This document shows, one piece after another, positions 36,394 to 45,040 of a stretch of DNA of 64,000 nt. Position 1 is the first letter of the stretch; the number at the start of each line of letters is the position of its first letter. The stretch comes from an uncultured Collinsella sp. GTDB lineage: Bacteria > Actinomycetota > Coriobacteriia > Coriobacteriales > Coriobacteriaceae. Below the pieces are notes generated by a model. It did not search any database. It worked only from the letters and a program-made list of their open reading frames with translations, and was not told the DNA's origin. The position numbers were made by a program, and so were the translations under genes. The DNA is taken from positions 45,082-109,081 of the forward strand of contig UQHW01000003.1 of assembly GCA_900540935.1 (NCBI GenBank), given 5' to 3'.

Positions 36394-38220
36394 ATGGCAA
36401 AGGGATCAAAAAGGGAAGGCGGCGGTATCGGCGAGCTGCTTGCATATGCCGGCGACCGTAAATTCCTAACTTATTTGGGCATGGCGCTCTCGGCGCTCTC
36501 GCAGCTGCTGAGCTTTGGCCCGTACGTGTGCATCTGGTTTGTCGCGCGAGACCTTATCGCTGTGGCGCCTAACTGGAGCGAAGCCACCGATATCGCGATG
36601 TATGGCTGGTGGGCCGTGGGGTTTGCCCTGGCAAGCATCGTAGTTTATTTCGTGGGGCTCATGTGCACGCACCTGTCTGCGTTTCGCTGCGCGTCCAATA
36701 TCCGCAAGACTACGAGCGAGCACCTGCTTAAGCTGCCGCTTGGCTACTTTGACACGCACTCCACCGGTGAGCTGCGCCGTATTGTAGACGGATGCGCCGC
36801 CTCCACCGAGACCCTGCTCGCGCACATGCTGCCCGATATCGCCGGCGCCACCGCCATGGTCGCAGGCCTGCTCGTGCTGCTTTTCGCCCTCGATTGGCGT
36901 TTGGGGGTGGCATGCCTTATCTCGGTCGTCGTTTCGCTTGGCGCCATGGCCACCATGATGGGCGGCAAAGGCGCCGAGTTCATGAAGGCCTACATGGGAG
37001 CGCTGGTCAAGATGAACAAGACCGGCACCGAATACGTACGCGGCATCCCCGTGGTCAAGGTGTTTCAGCAGACGGTCTACTCCTTTAAGGCTTTCCACGA
37101 TGCGATCGCCGAATACGCCGACATGGCACAAAGCTATGCGGGCACGTTCTGCCGAGGTCCGCAGGTACTCAACCTTACCGCGCTCAATGGCCTTGTGGCA
37201 TTCCTGCTGCCCGTGGCGTTGCTGTTGGCGCCGGGCGAGACGGACTTCGCACATTTTATGGCCAACTTCACGTTTTACGCGATATTTTCGGCCGTGGTAC
37301 CGACGGCCATGACCAAGCTCATGTTTGTGGGCGAGGCCTCTCAGATGAGTGCCGATTCGCTGGCTCGCATCCGAAGCATCATGGATTCCAAGCAGCTCTC
37401 CGTGCCCGCCCAACTCAAGCACCCTGCCGGCGGCGAAGTGCGATTTGAGGACGTAAGCTTTACGTACGAGGGTGCCGAAGCACCTGCCGTTAGCCATGTA
37501 AGTTTCAGCGTTCCCGCTGGTAGCACCCTCGCCCTAGTGGGTCCTTCGGGCGGCGGCAAGTCAACCTGCGCAAGCCTGATTCCTCGTTTTTGGGATGTCT
37601 CTTCGGGCCGAGTGCTTGTAGGCGGTGTGGACGTTTGCGATATGGATCCGCACGAGCTTATGGACCAGGTCGCTTTCGTGTTCCAGACTAACCAGCTGTT
37701 CCGGCAAACACTTGCCGATAATGTGCGCGCCTCCAAGCCTACGGCCACTGACGACGAAGTGCGTGCGGCCCTCTCCGCAGCTCAGTGCGACGACATTGTG
37801 GCCAAGCTCCCGCAGGGCATCAATACCATGCTCGGTGCCGGCGGAGCATATCTTTCGGGCGGCGAGGTCCAGCGCGTGGCGCTCGCCCGCGCGATCCTAA
37901 AAGACGCGCCTATCGTGGTGCTCGATGAGGCCACGGCGTTTGCCGACCCCGAGAACGAGGCGCTCATCCAGCGCGCCTTTAGCAAGCTGGCGGCGGGTCG
38001 CACGGTCATTATGATTGCTCATCGACTCTCGACTGTAGTGGGCGCAGATCAAATCGTGGTGCTCAACCAGGGCAGGGTGCAGGAGTCGGGTACCCATGCC
38101 GAGTTGCTGTCCCAAAACGGCTTGTATGCCAAGATGTGGGCCGAATACGAACAGGCCGCGAGCTGGAAAATCACTGCAGCGACCGCGGATGCCGCCGTCA
38201 CGAAGGGAGGCGAGGCCTAA
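36394..38220 (+). CDS. ABC transporter permease/ATPase subunit, YbtP/IrtA-like
   Basis: Fused membrane and nucleotide-binding half-transporter (608 residues). Six-helix domain about 20-320; Walker A GPSGGGKST, signature LSGGEVQR, Walker B IVVLDEATAFADPENE, then the H-loop MIAHRLSTV. The ADPENE wording after Walker B is characteristic of the YbtPQ/IrtAB siderophore-uptake group of exporter-fold importers. GAAAGGAAC precedes ATG 36394. The partner follows without a gap. With the divergent AraC regulator, uptake of a ferric siderophore or other metallophore is the favoured reading; drug export is the alternative. Confidence 0.85.
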   Translation: MAKGSKREGGGIGELLAYAGDRKFLTYLGMALSALSQLLSFGPYVCIWFVARDLIAVAPNWSEATDIAMYGWWAVGFALASIVVYFVGLMCTHLSAFRCASNIRKTTSEHLLKLPLGYFDTHSTGELRRIVDGCAASTETLLAHMLPDIAGATAMVAGLLVLLFALDWRLGVACLISVVVSLGAMATMMGGKGAEFMKAYMGALVKMNKTGTEYVRGIPVVKVFQQTVYSFKAFHDAIAEYADMAQSYAGTFCRGPQVLNLTALNGLVAFLLPVALLLAPGETDFAHFMANFTFYAIFSAVVPTAMTKLMFVGEASQMSADSLARIRSIMDSKQLSVPAQLKHPAGGEVRFEDVSFTYEGAEAPAVSHVSFSVPAGSTLALVGPSGGGKSTCASLIPRFWDVSSGRVLVGGVDVCDMDPHELMDQVAFVFQTNQLFRQTLADNVRASKPTATDDEVRAALSAAQCDDIVAKLPQGINTMLGAGGAYLSGGEVQRVALARAILKDAPIVVLDEATAFADPENEALIQRAFSKLAAGRTVIMIAHRLSTVVGADQIVVLNQGRVQESGTHAELLSQNGLYAKMWAEYEQAASWKITAATADAAVTKGGEA

Positions 38221-39978
38221 ATGTTCGCCTCATTCCAAAAGAAATATTTCCTATCCGATAAAGGCGTCGCCGGCGTAAAACGCGGCATTTTCTGGACCAC
38301 GCTCACCAATCTTATTACCATGGCCGGCATGGGCTTTTTATTCCTGGTTATGGCCGGCTTTGTCGAGCATCTCACCAGCGGGGCTGACCTGCCGGATGCC
38401 CTGCCGATCGTGGGCGGCCTCCTGGTCTTTTTCGTGTTGCTCTTTGCCTCTAACTGGCAGCAGTATTACTACACTTACTGCATCTTTTACGAGGAGTGCG
38501 GCAAGCAGCGTATGGAGATCGCCGAACGCTTGCGCAAACTGCCGCTGTCGTTTTTCGGTCGTCGTGATCTGGCCGATTTAACCGAGACCATCATGGGTGA
38601 CGTCCAGGCCATGGAGCACGCCTACAGCCACGTGCTGGGGGAGCTTTGGGGTGCCATCATCGCAAGCGCCATTGTGTTCGTGGCGTCGCTGTTCTTTTGC
38701 TGGCAGCTGGCGATCGCGGCGTTTTGGAGCGTTCCCGTGGCCTTTGCCGTGCTGTATCTAACACGCGGCCCCATGGTCCCGGTGTTCGACCGTGTTCGCG
38801 CCGAGAAGGTCAAAGTCACTGAGGCGATCCAGGAGACGCTCGATTGTGTGCGCGAGATCCGCGCCACCAACCAGGAGGCCTATTATCTTGAGGGACTCGG
38901 CGCCGTGATTGATGCCGAGGAGCGCGAGACCACTAAGGGAGAACTCGTTAACGGGCTTTTGGTCAACTCCGCCTTTGTCATTTTGCGTCTGGGCATTGCC
39001 ACCACGCTGGTCACGGGCGCCGCGGTGGTCGCCTCCGGGCAGGTCGACTTTTTGGTGATGTTTGCCTTCCTGCTTATGGTGAGCCGTATCTATGCGCCCT
39101 TTGACCAGGCGTTAATGTTAATGTCCGAGCTGTTTGCCGCCGAGTCGTCTGCCAGGCGCATGCGTTCCATCATGGAAGAGCCTGTGGCGCGGGGCAGCGA
39201 GAAATTTGAGCCCGTGGGCCACGATGTGGTGTTCGATCACGTGGCGTTTGGCTATGGTGCGGGCGAGGACGGCCGCGCTGGCGAGAAAGTTCTTACCGAT
39301 GTGAGCTTTACCGCCAAGGAAGGCGAGGTCACGGCACTGGTCGGTCCTTCGGGTTCCGGTAAGTCTACGGTGAGCCGCCTGGCCGCGCGCTTTTGGGATG
39401 CCACCGAAGGCACGGTTACCGTGGGTGGCGTGGATGTCGCGAGCGTGGATCCCGAGGTGCTGCTGCGCGACTACGCCATTGTGTTCCAGGACGTGCTGCT
39501 CTTTGACGACACGGTGATGGGAAACATCCGCCTCGGGCGTCGTGACGCCACCGATGAGGAAGTGCTTGCGGCCGCGCGTGCCGCCAACTGCGACGAGTTC
39601 GTGAATCGCATGCCGCAGGGTTACGACACCATGATCGGCGAGAATGGTTCCAAGCTTTCTGGTGGCGAGCGCCAGCGCATCTCTATCGCCCGTGCGCTGC
39701 TCAAAGACGCGCCCATCGTGCTGTTGGACGAGGCGACGGCAAGCTTGGATGTGGAGAATGAGACCGTGGTACAGCAGGCACTCTCCCGTCTGCTTGCAGG
39801 TAAGACGGTTATCGTTATTGCCCACCGTATGCGTACGGTGGAAAATGCCGACAAGATCGTCGTGCTCAAGGATGGCGTGGTTGCCGAGCAGGGTGCTTCG
39901 GCTCAGCTCAAGGCGGCAGGTGGAGAATTTGCCCGTATGGTCGCACTGCAAAAGGAAGCGGCTGCCTGGCAGCTGTAG
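38221..39978 (+). CDS. ABC transporter permease/ATPase subunit, YbtQ/IrtB-like
   Basis: Second half-transporter (585 residues), starting at the ATG directly after the previous stop, with AAGGGAGG upstream. Walker A GPSGSGKST, signature LSGGERQR, Walker B IVLLDEATASLDVENE, H-loop VIAHRMRTV. Both ATP sites of the dimer look complete, unlike the degenerate pair at 8233-11902. The VENE sequence again matches the YbtPQ-like family. Confidence 0.87.
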   Translation: MFASFQKKYFLSDKGVAGVKRGIFWTTLTNLITMAGMGFLFLVMAGFVEHLTSGADLPDALPIVGGLLVFFVLLFASNWQQYYYTYCIFYEECGKQRMEIAERLRKLPLSFFGRRDLADLTETIMGDVQAMEHAYSHVLGELWGAIIASAIVFVASLFFCWQLAIAAFWSVPVAFAVLYLTRGPMVPVFDRVRAEKVKVTEAIQETLDCVREIRATNQEAYYLEGLGAVIDAEERETTKGELVNGLLVNSAFVILRLGIATTLVTGAAVVASGQVDFLVMFAFLLMVSRIYAPFDQALMLMSELFAAESSARRMRSIMEEPVARGSEKFEPVGHDVVFDHVAFGYGAGEDGRAGEKVLTDVSFTAKEGEVTALVGPSGSGKSTVSRLAARFWDATEGTVTVGGVDVASVDPEVLLRDYAIVFQDVLLFDDTVMGNIRLGRRDATDEEVLAAARAANCDEFVNRMPQGYDTMIGENGSKLSGGERQRISIARALLKDAPIVLLDEATASLDVENETVVQQALSRLLAGKTVIVIAHRMRTVENADKIVVLKDGVVAEQGASAQLKAAGGEFARMVALQKEAAAWQL

Positions 39979-39999
39979 GAAAGGGGACCAAGATTTCCA

Positions 40000-40019
40000 A
40001 AGGTTAACTTTGGTTGACC
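40000..40019 (+). promoter_or_regulatory. Candidate metal-regulator site (copy 2) and -35 before the DUF6110/ATPase genes
   Basis: AAGGTTAACT (40000-40009) lies five bases upstream of TTGACC (40014-40019), a good -35; TAGTCT at 40038 is a weak -10. The surrounding CCAAAGGTTAACTTTGG is nearly self-complementary. Confidence 0.4.
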
Positions 40020-40122
40020 ATAATAGTTCGACTAAACTAGTCTCAAAGCGTGCTCGAGCAAACTAATGAACTCGGGTGCTAAGGCACCATGCCGCGCTTG
40101 TGCGGCAAAAGGGAGAAGCAAC

Positions 40123-40368
40123 ATGAAGAAGTCGACTTTTAACACCCTGCTTGTCGGTGGCGGTTTTCTGCTTGGTACGGCCGGCATCAAGCTGCTCACC
40201 AGCGCTCCGGTAAAGAATGCCTGCGTGCAGGGCATTGCGTGCGGTATGCGCGTCAAGAACTGCTACCAGGACATGGTCGAGCAGGCCAAGGCCAATGTCG
40301 ACGACATGGTTGCCGAGGCTGCCTACATCACCCAGAGCGAGGCCGCTGCTGACGAGGCAGCCGAGTAA
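40123..40368 (+). CDS. DUF6110-like small membrane-associated protein
   Basis: An 81-residue protein with an N-terminal hydrophobic helix (TLLVGGGFLLGTAGIKLL) and a helical polar tail rich in Ala and Glu. ATG at 40123 has GGGAGAAG upstream; the longer frame from 40066 lacks a binding site. I recognise the SxPVKNACVQGIACGMRVK layout as the DUF6110-type protein usually found next to a metal P-type ATPase, as here (18 bp upstream). Role probably connected to that transporter, possibly a metal or assembly partner; not demonstrated. Confidence 0.75.
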   Translation: MKKSTFNTLLVGGGFLLGTAGIKLLTSAPVKNACVQGIACGMRVKNCYQDMVEQAKANVDDMVAEAAYITQSEAAADEAAE

Positions 40369-40386
40369 CGCTCTCAGGCACAAACT

Positions 40387-42462
40387 ATGAGATTCTCGAT
40401 TATTAGCGAGATCCCCGGCAGGACCCGTCTTCAATTGGCGGGTCCTGTGCCAGAGAGCGATCTCGATGCACTTCTTAAGCTCAGCGGCGATATCGACGGC
40501 GTACACAAGGTGCGCGTTTATGGCCGCATTGGCCAGATGGCGCTGGAGTACGACGAGCCGCGCCGCGCAAGCGTGCTCGACGCCCTAGGCGCACTCGATG
40601 CTCAAGCTATCGCCGATGCCAAGTCGGGCTACGTGATGCAACTCGAGCCGCGCAAGCACAAACTCGTTATGGATCTTGCCACACTTATCGGCGCCCACTA
40701 CGCGCGCCGCTGGTTCTTGCCGACGCCTCTGCGTGCGGTGTTTGTCGTGGCCGGTTACATGGCATTTTTGCGCGCTGCCCTTCATGAGCTGGCGCAGCCA
40801 CGCCTGACCGTTCCTGTGCTCGACGCTTCGGCCATCGGCATTTCGTTCGTCAAGCGTGATGTCGACACCGCGGGCCAGACGATGTTCCTGCTCAACGTGG
40901 GCGAGCTGCTCGAGGACTACACCCGCGCCATGAGCGAAAACGAGCTCATCAACTCGCTGCTCGATGTGCCCGACAAGGCGCAAAAGGTCGTCGGCGACAC
41001 TGAGGTAAGCGTTGCCGCCACCGAGCTTGAGCCCGGCGACTTGGTAGCCGTGCGCACTGGCATGTCCATTTGCATCGACGGTGTTGTCGAGCAGGGGAGC
41101 GCTATGGTCAACCAGGCGACCTTGACCGGCGAGCCGCTGGCCGTCGAGCGCAGCGTGGGCGACGACGTGTTCGCCGGCACCGTCGTGGAGGACGGCAGCA
41201 TCTTGGTGCGCGTGCGCGCCAACACGGCGCAGACCAAGCTGCGCTCAATCGTCTCGCTCGTGCAGACGGCCGACTCGCTCAAGTCCGAGGGCCAGTCGCA
41301 TATGGAGGACCTCGCCAACAAGATCGTCCCGTGGAACTTCCTGCTTGCGGGCCTGGTCGCGCTCACTACGCGCAGCCTCATCAAGACCTCGGCGGCGCTG
41401 ATGGTCGACTACTCGTGCGCACTCAAGCTCACGGGTTCCGTTGCCGTCATGACCGCTATGAGCGATGCTGCCAAGATGGGCGTCATGGTCAAGGGCGCAA
41501 AGTACTTTGAGTCGTTTGCCAAGGCCGACACCATTGTGTTTGATAAGACCGGCACGCTCACCGAGGCGCAGCCGCGTCTTGCCTGCGTACTCACCACCGA
41601 TGGCTGGAGCGAGGACGAGGTCCTGCGCCTTTCCGCTTGCTTGGAGGAGCATTTCCCGCATCCGGTGGCGCGTGCCGTGGTCAACGCTGCTCACGAGCGT
41701 GGGCTCGAGCACCGCGAGCGTCACGCTGCCGTCGAGTACATCGTGGCACACGGCATCGCCTCGTCCATCGAGGGTCGTCGTGCCATCATCGGTTCCGCGC
41801 ACTTTGTATTTGAGGACGAGGGCGCACAGCTCGAATCCGACATCAAGGAGCGCATCGAGTCTCAGATGCAGGGCCTGTCGCCGCTGTATCTGGCGGTCGA
41901 CGGCACGGTCGTCGGCGTGCTCGGCATCGAGGATCCGCTTAAGCCCGGGGTCCGTGAGGCCATCGCCGACCTGCATGCGCTGGGCGTCAAGCATGTCGTT
42001 ATGCTCACGGGCGATTCGGAGCGCACTGCCGAGCGCATTGCGCGCGAAGCGGGCGTTGACGAGTTTAAGGCCGAGCTGCTGCCCGAGGACAAGTACGCCT
42101 ATGTGGAGCGCATTAAGAGCGAGGGGCGCCATGTTGCCATGGTGGGCGACGGCGTCAACGATTCGCCGGCGCTCGGTTTGGCCGACGTGGGCCTGGCCAT
42201 GGGTGGCGGAAGTGATATTGCCAAGGAGGTCGCCGATATCATCCTGACCGATACGGATCTTGCCGCGATCGTGCGCCTGCGCCGCATGAGCCAGGGCCTC
42301 ATTGATCGTCTGACGAGTTCCTACTCTAAGGTGATGCTCACCAATTCGGCGCTGTTGGCATTGGGTATTACCGGCATGATCACTCCGCAGACGTCGTCAC
42401 TGCTGCACAACGGCTCAACGATCGCCTACAGCCTGGGCAACGCAAAGGCGTACCTGCGTTAA
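40387..42462 (+). CDS. P1B-type metal-transporting ATPase with unusual YSCA membrane motif
   Basis: A 691-residue metal cation pump. Phosphorylation site Asp386 (DKTGTLT), actuator motif TLTGEP, HP motif EEHFPHPVA, and hinge GDGVNDSPAL are all present. The N-terminus has a ferredoxin-like domain (IISEIPGRTRLQL) without the CxxC of copper/zinc binding domains. The membrane motif normally written CPC or SPC is YSCALKL here (Cys344), with no proline, so ion specificity cannot be assigned by the standard rule. The C-terminal NGSTIAYSLGNAKAYLR is typical of the DUF6110-linked subgroup. A strong terminator follows. Confidence 0.88.
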   Translation: MRFSIISEIPGRTRLQLAGPVPESDLDALLKLSGDIDGVHKVRVYGRIGQMALEYDEPRRASVLDALGALDAQAIADAKSGYVMQLEPRKHKLVMDLATLIGAHYARRWFLPTPLRAVFVVAGYMAFLRAALHELAQPRLTVPVLDASAIGISFVKRDVDTAGQTMFLLNVGELLEDYTRAMSENELINSLLDVPDKAQKVVGDTEVSVAATELEPGDLVAVRTGMSICIDGVVEQGSAMVNQATLTGEPLAVERSVGDDVFAGTVVEDGSILVRVRANTAQTKLRSIVSLVQTADSLKSEGQSHMEDLANKIVPWNFLLAGLVALTTRSLIKTSAALMVDYSCALKLTGSVAVMTAMSDAAKMGVMVKGAKYFESFAKADTIVFDKTGTLTEAQPRLACVLTTDGWSEDEVLRLSACLEEHFPHPVARAVVNAAHERGLEHRERHAAVEYIVAHGIASSIEGRRAIIGSAHFVFEDEGAQLESDIKERIESQMQGLSPLYLAVDGTVVGVLGIEDPLKPGVREAIADLHALGVKHVVMLTGDSERTAERIAREAGVDEFKAELLPEDKYAYVERIKSEGRHVAMVGDGVNDSPALGLADVGLAMGGGSDIAKEVADIILTDTDLAAIVRLRRMSQGLIDRLTSSYSKVMLTNSALLALGITGMITPQTSSLLHNGSTIAYSLGNAKAYLR

Positions 42463-42486
42463 CAGACGTGTTCACCCACGTTATCT

Positions 42487-42532
42487 GGCCTGCGCCCAGA
42501 CGGCATCGGTGTCGTCCGGGCGCAGGCCTTTT
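42487..42532 (+). terminator. Terminator after the P-type ATPase gene
   Basis: GGCCTGCGCCC (42487-42497) pairs with GGGCGCAGGCC (42518-42528), then TTTT. Confidence 0.85.
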
Positions 42533-42536
42533 GCAT

Positions 42537-42584
42537 TTGACCATGTGCTAGCTTCTTTATATAGTGGTGCTAGCAGGGCTAGCA
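42537..42584 (+). promoter_or_regulatory. Promoter and GCTAGC operator of the RelB/PIN toxin-antitoxin pair
   Basis: TTGACC (42537-42542) and TATAGT (42560-42565) with a 17-bp spacer. TGCTAGC occurs at 42546 in the spacer and as an inverted pair at 42568-42575 and 42578-42584 over the start of transcription, as expected for antitoxin autoregulation. Confidence 0.65.
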
Positions 42585-42604
42585 ATTGAAGGGAGCGGGT
42601 CAAC

Positions 42605-42958
42605 GTGGGTGCTGTTAGCGGCATGGCGCAGGTGAATGTTCGCGTAGATCGCTCGGTTAAAGAGCGCGCCGAGGAAGCGCTGCGGCTTTCGGGCGGAACG
42701 CTGCCCGAACTCATCAAAAAGGTCGTGGCCAAGGTTGCGCAGGGTGGTGGACAGTGTGAGGAAGTGCTGTCTGCCGTTGATGGCCGGCAGCAGTCCGTCG
42801 CGCCCGATACTCCGTTCGCCGCGTCGTGGGCAGCGGCAGACCGGCTTTATGCAGATTTGGGCATCGCTACGTCGCCCGTATCCGACGATCGCGATTGGGA
42901 CGCAATCTATTCCGACGCCATGGATGAGCATTATCGCCAAAAGGGGATGATCCTGTGA
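42605..42958 (+). CDS. RelB/DinJ-family antitoxin
   Basis: A 117-residue protein whose N-terminus (VNVRVDRSVKERAEEALRLSG) is a ribbon-helix-helix DNA-binding region of the RelB/DinJ type, followed by a disordered linker and a C-terminal toxin-binding tail (DDRDWDAIYSDAMDEHY). The GTG at 42605 is spaced well from GAAGGGAG; ATG 42623 is an alternative. The stop overlaps the PIN-protein GTG (GTGA). The antitoxin is expected to bind its GCTAGC-bearing promoter with the toxin. Confidence 0.8.
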   Translation: MGAVSGMAQVNVRVDRSVKERAEEALRLSGGTLPELIKKVVAKVAQGGGQCEEVLSAVDGRQQSVAPDTPFAASWAAADRLYADLGIATSPVSDDRDWDAIYSDAMDEHYRQKGMIL

Positions 42959-43470
42959 GTGGGGCGCCTCTCAAGATCATGGTGGACGCCAACGTATGGG
43001 TTGATTCGTTTTGCGCCGACCATGCCGAGTCGATTGCCGCGCGTGCGTTTATTGGGCAGGCGACGGAGGCGGGGGCATTGCTGTTCTTTCCGGTGCATAT
43101 CGCCAAGGACGTACTGTATGTTGTACAGCACGAACTGAAGCGCAGCGTTCTTGCCAGCGGGGGAGCGCTCGGCGAGGCTTCTGCCCGCGCGATTGGCGAT
43201 GCGGCGCTGGCGTTTGTTCGGAACATGACCGAAAACGCCACGGCCGTGGGTGCAGATGCGTCGGACCTTTGGCTGGCCGACAAATACTTAGCGCTCCATC
43301 GCGATTACGAGGACAACTTGGTACTCGCCGCATGCAAACGCGCCCAGGTTGATTACTTGGTGACCAACGATCGAAAACTGCTCGAACATGCCGATCTTGC
43401 AGCAAAGACACCTCGTCAAATGATGCCGATTCTTGCTTTGGCCAAACGCGGCGGCACGGCTATCGGTTGA
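42955..43470 (+). CDS. PIN-domain toxin (VapC-like)
   Basis: A 171-residue predicted Mg-dependent RNase. The PIN core acids appear as IMVDANVWVD at the N-terminus, the EDNLVLAACKRAQVDYLVTND segment and the following KLL near the end. GTG start overlapping the antitoxin stop. The pairing of a RelB-type antitoxin with a PIN toxin is a mixed but known combination. A large bidirectional terminator lies between this and the convergent gene. Confidence 0.82.
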   Translation: MSGAPLKIMVDANVWVDSFCADHAESIAARAFIGQATEAGALLFFPVHIAKDVLYVVQHELKRSVLASGGALGEASARAIGDAALAFVRNMTENATAVGADASDLWLADKYLALHRDYEDNLVLAACKRAQVDYLVTNDRKLLEHADLAAKTPRQMMPILALAKRGGTAIG

Positions 43471-43481
43471 CGTGAGCTGTT

Positions 43482-43520
43482 CGCGGGCCCCTTGGACGAC
43501 GATGCGCCAAGGGGCCCGCG
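43482..43520. terminator. Bidirectional terminator between converging genes
   Basis: A perfect 14-bp stem (43482-43495 with 43507-43520, CGCGGGCCCCTTGG) around 11 bases. Confidence 0.8.
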
Positions 43521-43528
43521 TCTGCTAT

Positions 43529-43963
43529 TTACAAAAGCTCGGCCTTGATGACGGGAGCTTCGGCGAGCTTTTCGGCAGCCTTTTCGTCGGAGCTGTCGAG
43601 TGCTGCCAGACTGCGGTAGACCCACTCGTTGACCTGGGTGTTCTTGACGCCTGCGGTCTGCATAAGGGCGCCTACCTCGCGGATTGCTGCGAGCAGATCG
43701 GCTTTGGGACCCGCGAGCTCGACCTCGATGCCGTGGTAGGCGGCCACGCCGCGGTTCTCACTCACGTGGTCGATAAAGCCCTCGACGGTCTCAAGCTGCT
43801 GGGCGAGAGCTGCATCATCGTCAGCGTCCAGCGCGACGAGTGCGTTCGATACCGTGAGGGCGGGATGTCCGCAGGGGACAAAGCCCTCGATGACATCCAT
43901 AGCTTCGGTAATGGTTGAGCCCAGGCCTGCGAGGGCATTGACGAGTTTCTGCTTGGTATCCAT
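43529..43963 (-). CDS. Conserved hypothetical protein
   Basis: Family not recognised. A 144-residue, acidic, mostly helical protein without signal peptide or membrane helix; begins MDTKQKLVNALAGLGSTITEAMD. Codon use matches the neighbouring housekeeping genes, so it is probably native. Single gene, with AAGGACC upstream of the ATG at 43963. Confidence 0.6.
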   Translation of the reverse strand: MDTKQKLVNALAGLGSTITEAMDVIEGFVPCGHPALTVSNALVALDADDDAALAQQLETVEGFIDHVSENRGVAAYHGIEVELAGPKADLLAAIREVGALMQTAGVKNTQVNEWVYRSLAALDSSDEKAAEKLAEAPVIKAELL

Positions 43964-44202
43964 AACGGTCCTTTCGACGGATCAATTTTGCTTGGCGAAA
44001 ATATACGTGACGCGATCGGTAGCAAAAGTGCGAAGTGTAGCGCACATTGGGGTCTTCACAGCTCGTGCATAGAACAGCTGTCCGCTTTCAGAACGTGGTA
44101 AGATAACACTCCACAAGCGGGGCTCGCCTCGCGCGTTCCTTGAAAAGTCGACGGTTGTTGGGCGCTCGTGTGCCCAATGCCATCCAGACTTTCCCAACCT
44201 TC

Positions 44203-44566
44203 GGGGGCGACTGGTTTCGACACGATAGCTCTGAGAGAGGAAGCAAGCCGAGGTCTCCTCGCCTCGTTAAACAGGGGTACCGTCAAATTGAATTGACAAC
44301 AACTCTTCTTTTGAGCCTATGGCTCTCGCTGCTTAATTTATAGCGGCGCGTCAACCCGGTGATTTCCCCGACACCGGCGCGACGTCATTTTAGGGGAATG
44401 CTCCTGCGCACGTAATCGGTATGGCGCGGGCTAAGACCGAACCGGTTAGGACGCCGCGAGCGTGTCGCTGCGCGCAAAGCGTCCGAGACGAAACCAGCGA
44501 CTGAGCTTGGAGATGCCAATCAGGGGGCTTTCGTGGACCGGAGTTCGATTCTCCGCGCCTCCACCA
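44203..44566 (+). ncRNA. ssrA: Transfer-messenger RNA (tmRNA)
   Basis: Rescues stalled ribosomes by trans-translation. The 5' end GGGGGCGACTGGTTTCGACACG and the 3' end CCGGAGTTCGATTCTCCGCG followed by CCTCCACCA form the tRNA-like part, with a 7-bp acceptor stem (GGGGGCG / CGCCTCC, one G-U). The tag frame at 44295-44336 reads DNNSSFEPMALAA then TAA, ending in the usual ALAA-type degradation signal. A strong terminator follows at 44575. The length of 364 nt is normal. TAAGAT at 44099 is a possible -10. Confidence 0.95.
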
Positions 44567-44574
44567 ATTGTTGC

Positions 44575-44608
44575 AAGCAGGTAGGTAAACGCACCTACCT
44601 GCTTTTTT
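44575..44608 (+). terminator. Terminator of tmRNA
   Basis: AAGCAGGTAGGT (44575-44586), loop AAACGC, ACCTACCTGCTT (44593-44604), then TTTT. Confidence 0.92.
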
Positions 44609-44625
44609 ATTACCTATAGATATCG

Positions 44626-44871
44626 CGGAGAATCGAACTCCGTGCAGGGCGCGGGCGTAAAGAAAACGCGTAAGCGTTTTTAGCCCGCGGGCGAGGACGC
44701 CGGCAGGCGGCCGAAGCCGGTGCGTATTTGCGAAGCAAATACGCGGATTCTCCGCGCAAAGCCTCAGCTAGATATAGATGCGATGCCGATCGGGCGTCTT
44801 GCCCCGATCCCAATCCGCCAACGGAAGTTCCAAACCGCGGAGAATCGAACTCCGTGCAGGGCGCGGGCGTT
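44626..44871 (-). repeat. Two inverted partial copies of the tmRNA 3' T-arm flanking a GC-rich hairpin region
   Basis: Direct repeats of 35 bases (CGCGGAGAATCGAACTCC onward to GGGCGT) start at about 44626 and 44837. Their reverse complement contains CGGAGTTCGATTCTCCGCG, the T-arm and acceptor side of ssrA. Between them is a perfect hairpin, GCGTATTTGC GAA GCAAATACGC (44721-44743). These look like scars of integration events at the ssrA 3' end. No integrase is present. Confidence 0.6.
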
Positions 44872-44882
44872 AGCAACAGTCG

Positions 44883-45027
44883 GGTGAGTAGTCAATTTGG
44901 GACGGGGCTATTTTAGCTACCCCATGTTGAGGGAACGCTCTGAGATGATTTTTTGATCCCCGTCCCAGAAAAATCATCAGGCGGGCAGGGTAGCTAAAAT
45001 AGCCCCGTCCCAAATTGACTACTCACC
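44883..45027. repeat. Long-arm inverted repeat with perfect 40-bp arms (shares a motif with 61174-61249)
   Basis: 44883-44922 and 44988-45027 are exact reverse complements. A nested hairpin (GATGATTTTT with AAAAATCATC, 44944-44978) lies in the 65-bp spacer. The arm motif GTCAATTTGGGACGGGGCTA recurs in the hairpin at 61174-61249. No gene here. Confidence 0.75.
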
Positions 45028-45040
45028 TTGATACCTCTTC

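Noticed and set aside
44567..44882. Complete tRNA genes downstream of ssrA
   Set aside because: Only T-arm-like fragments are present; no acceptor, D-arm or anticodon arm could be built around them.
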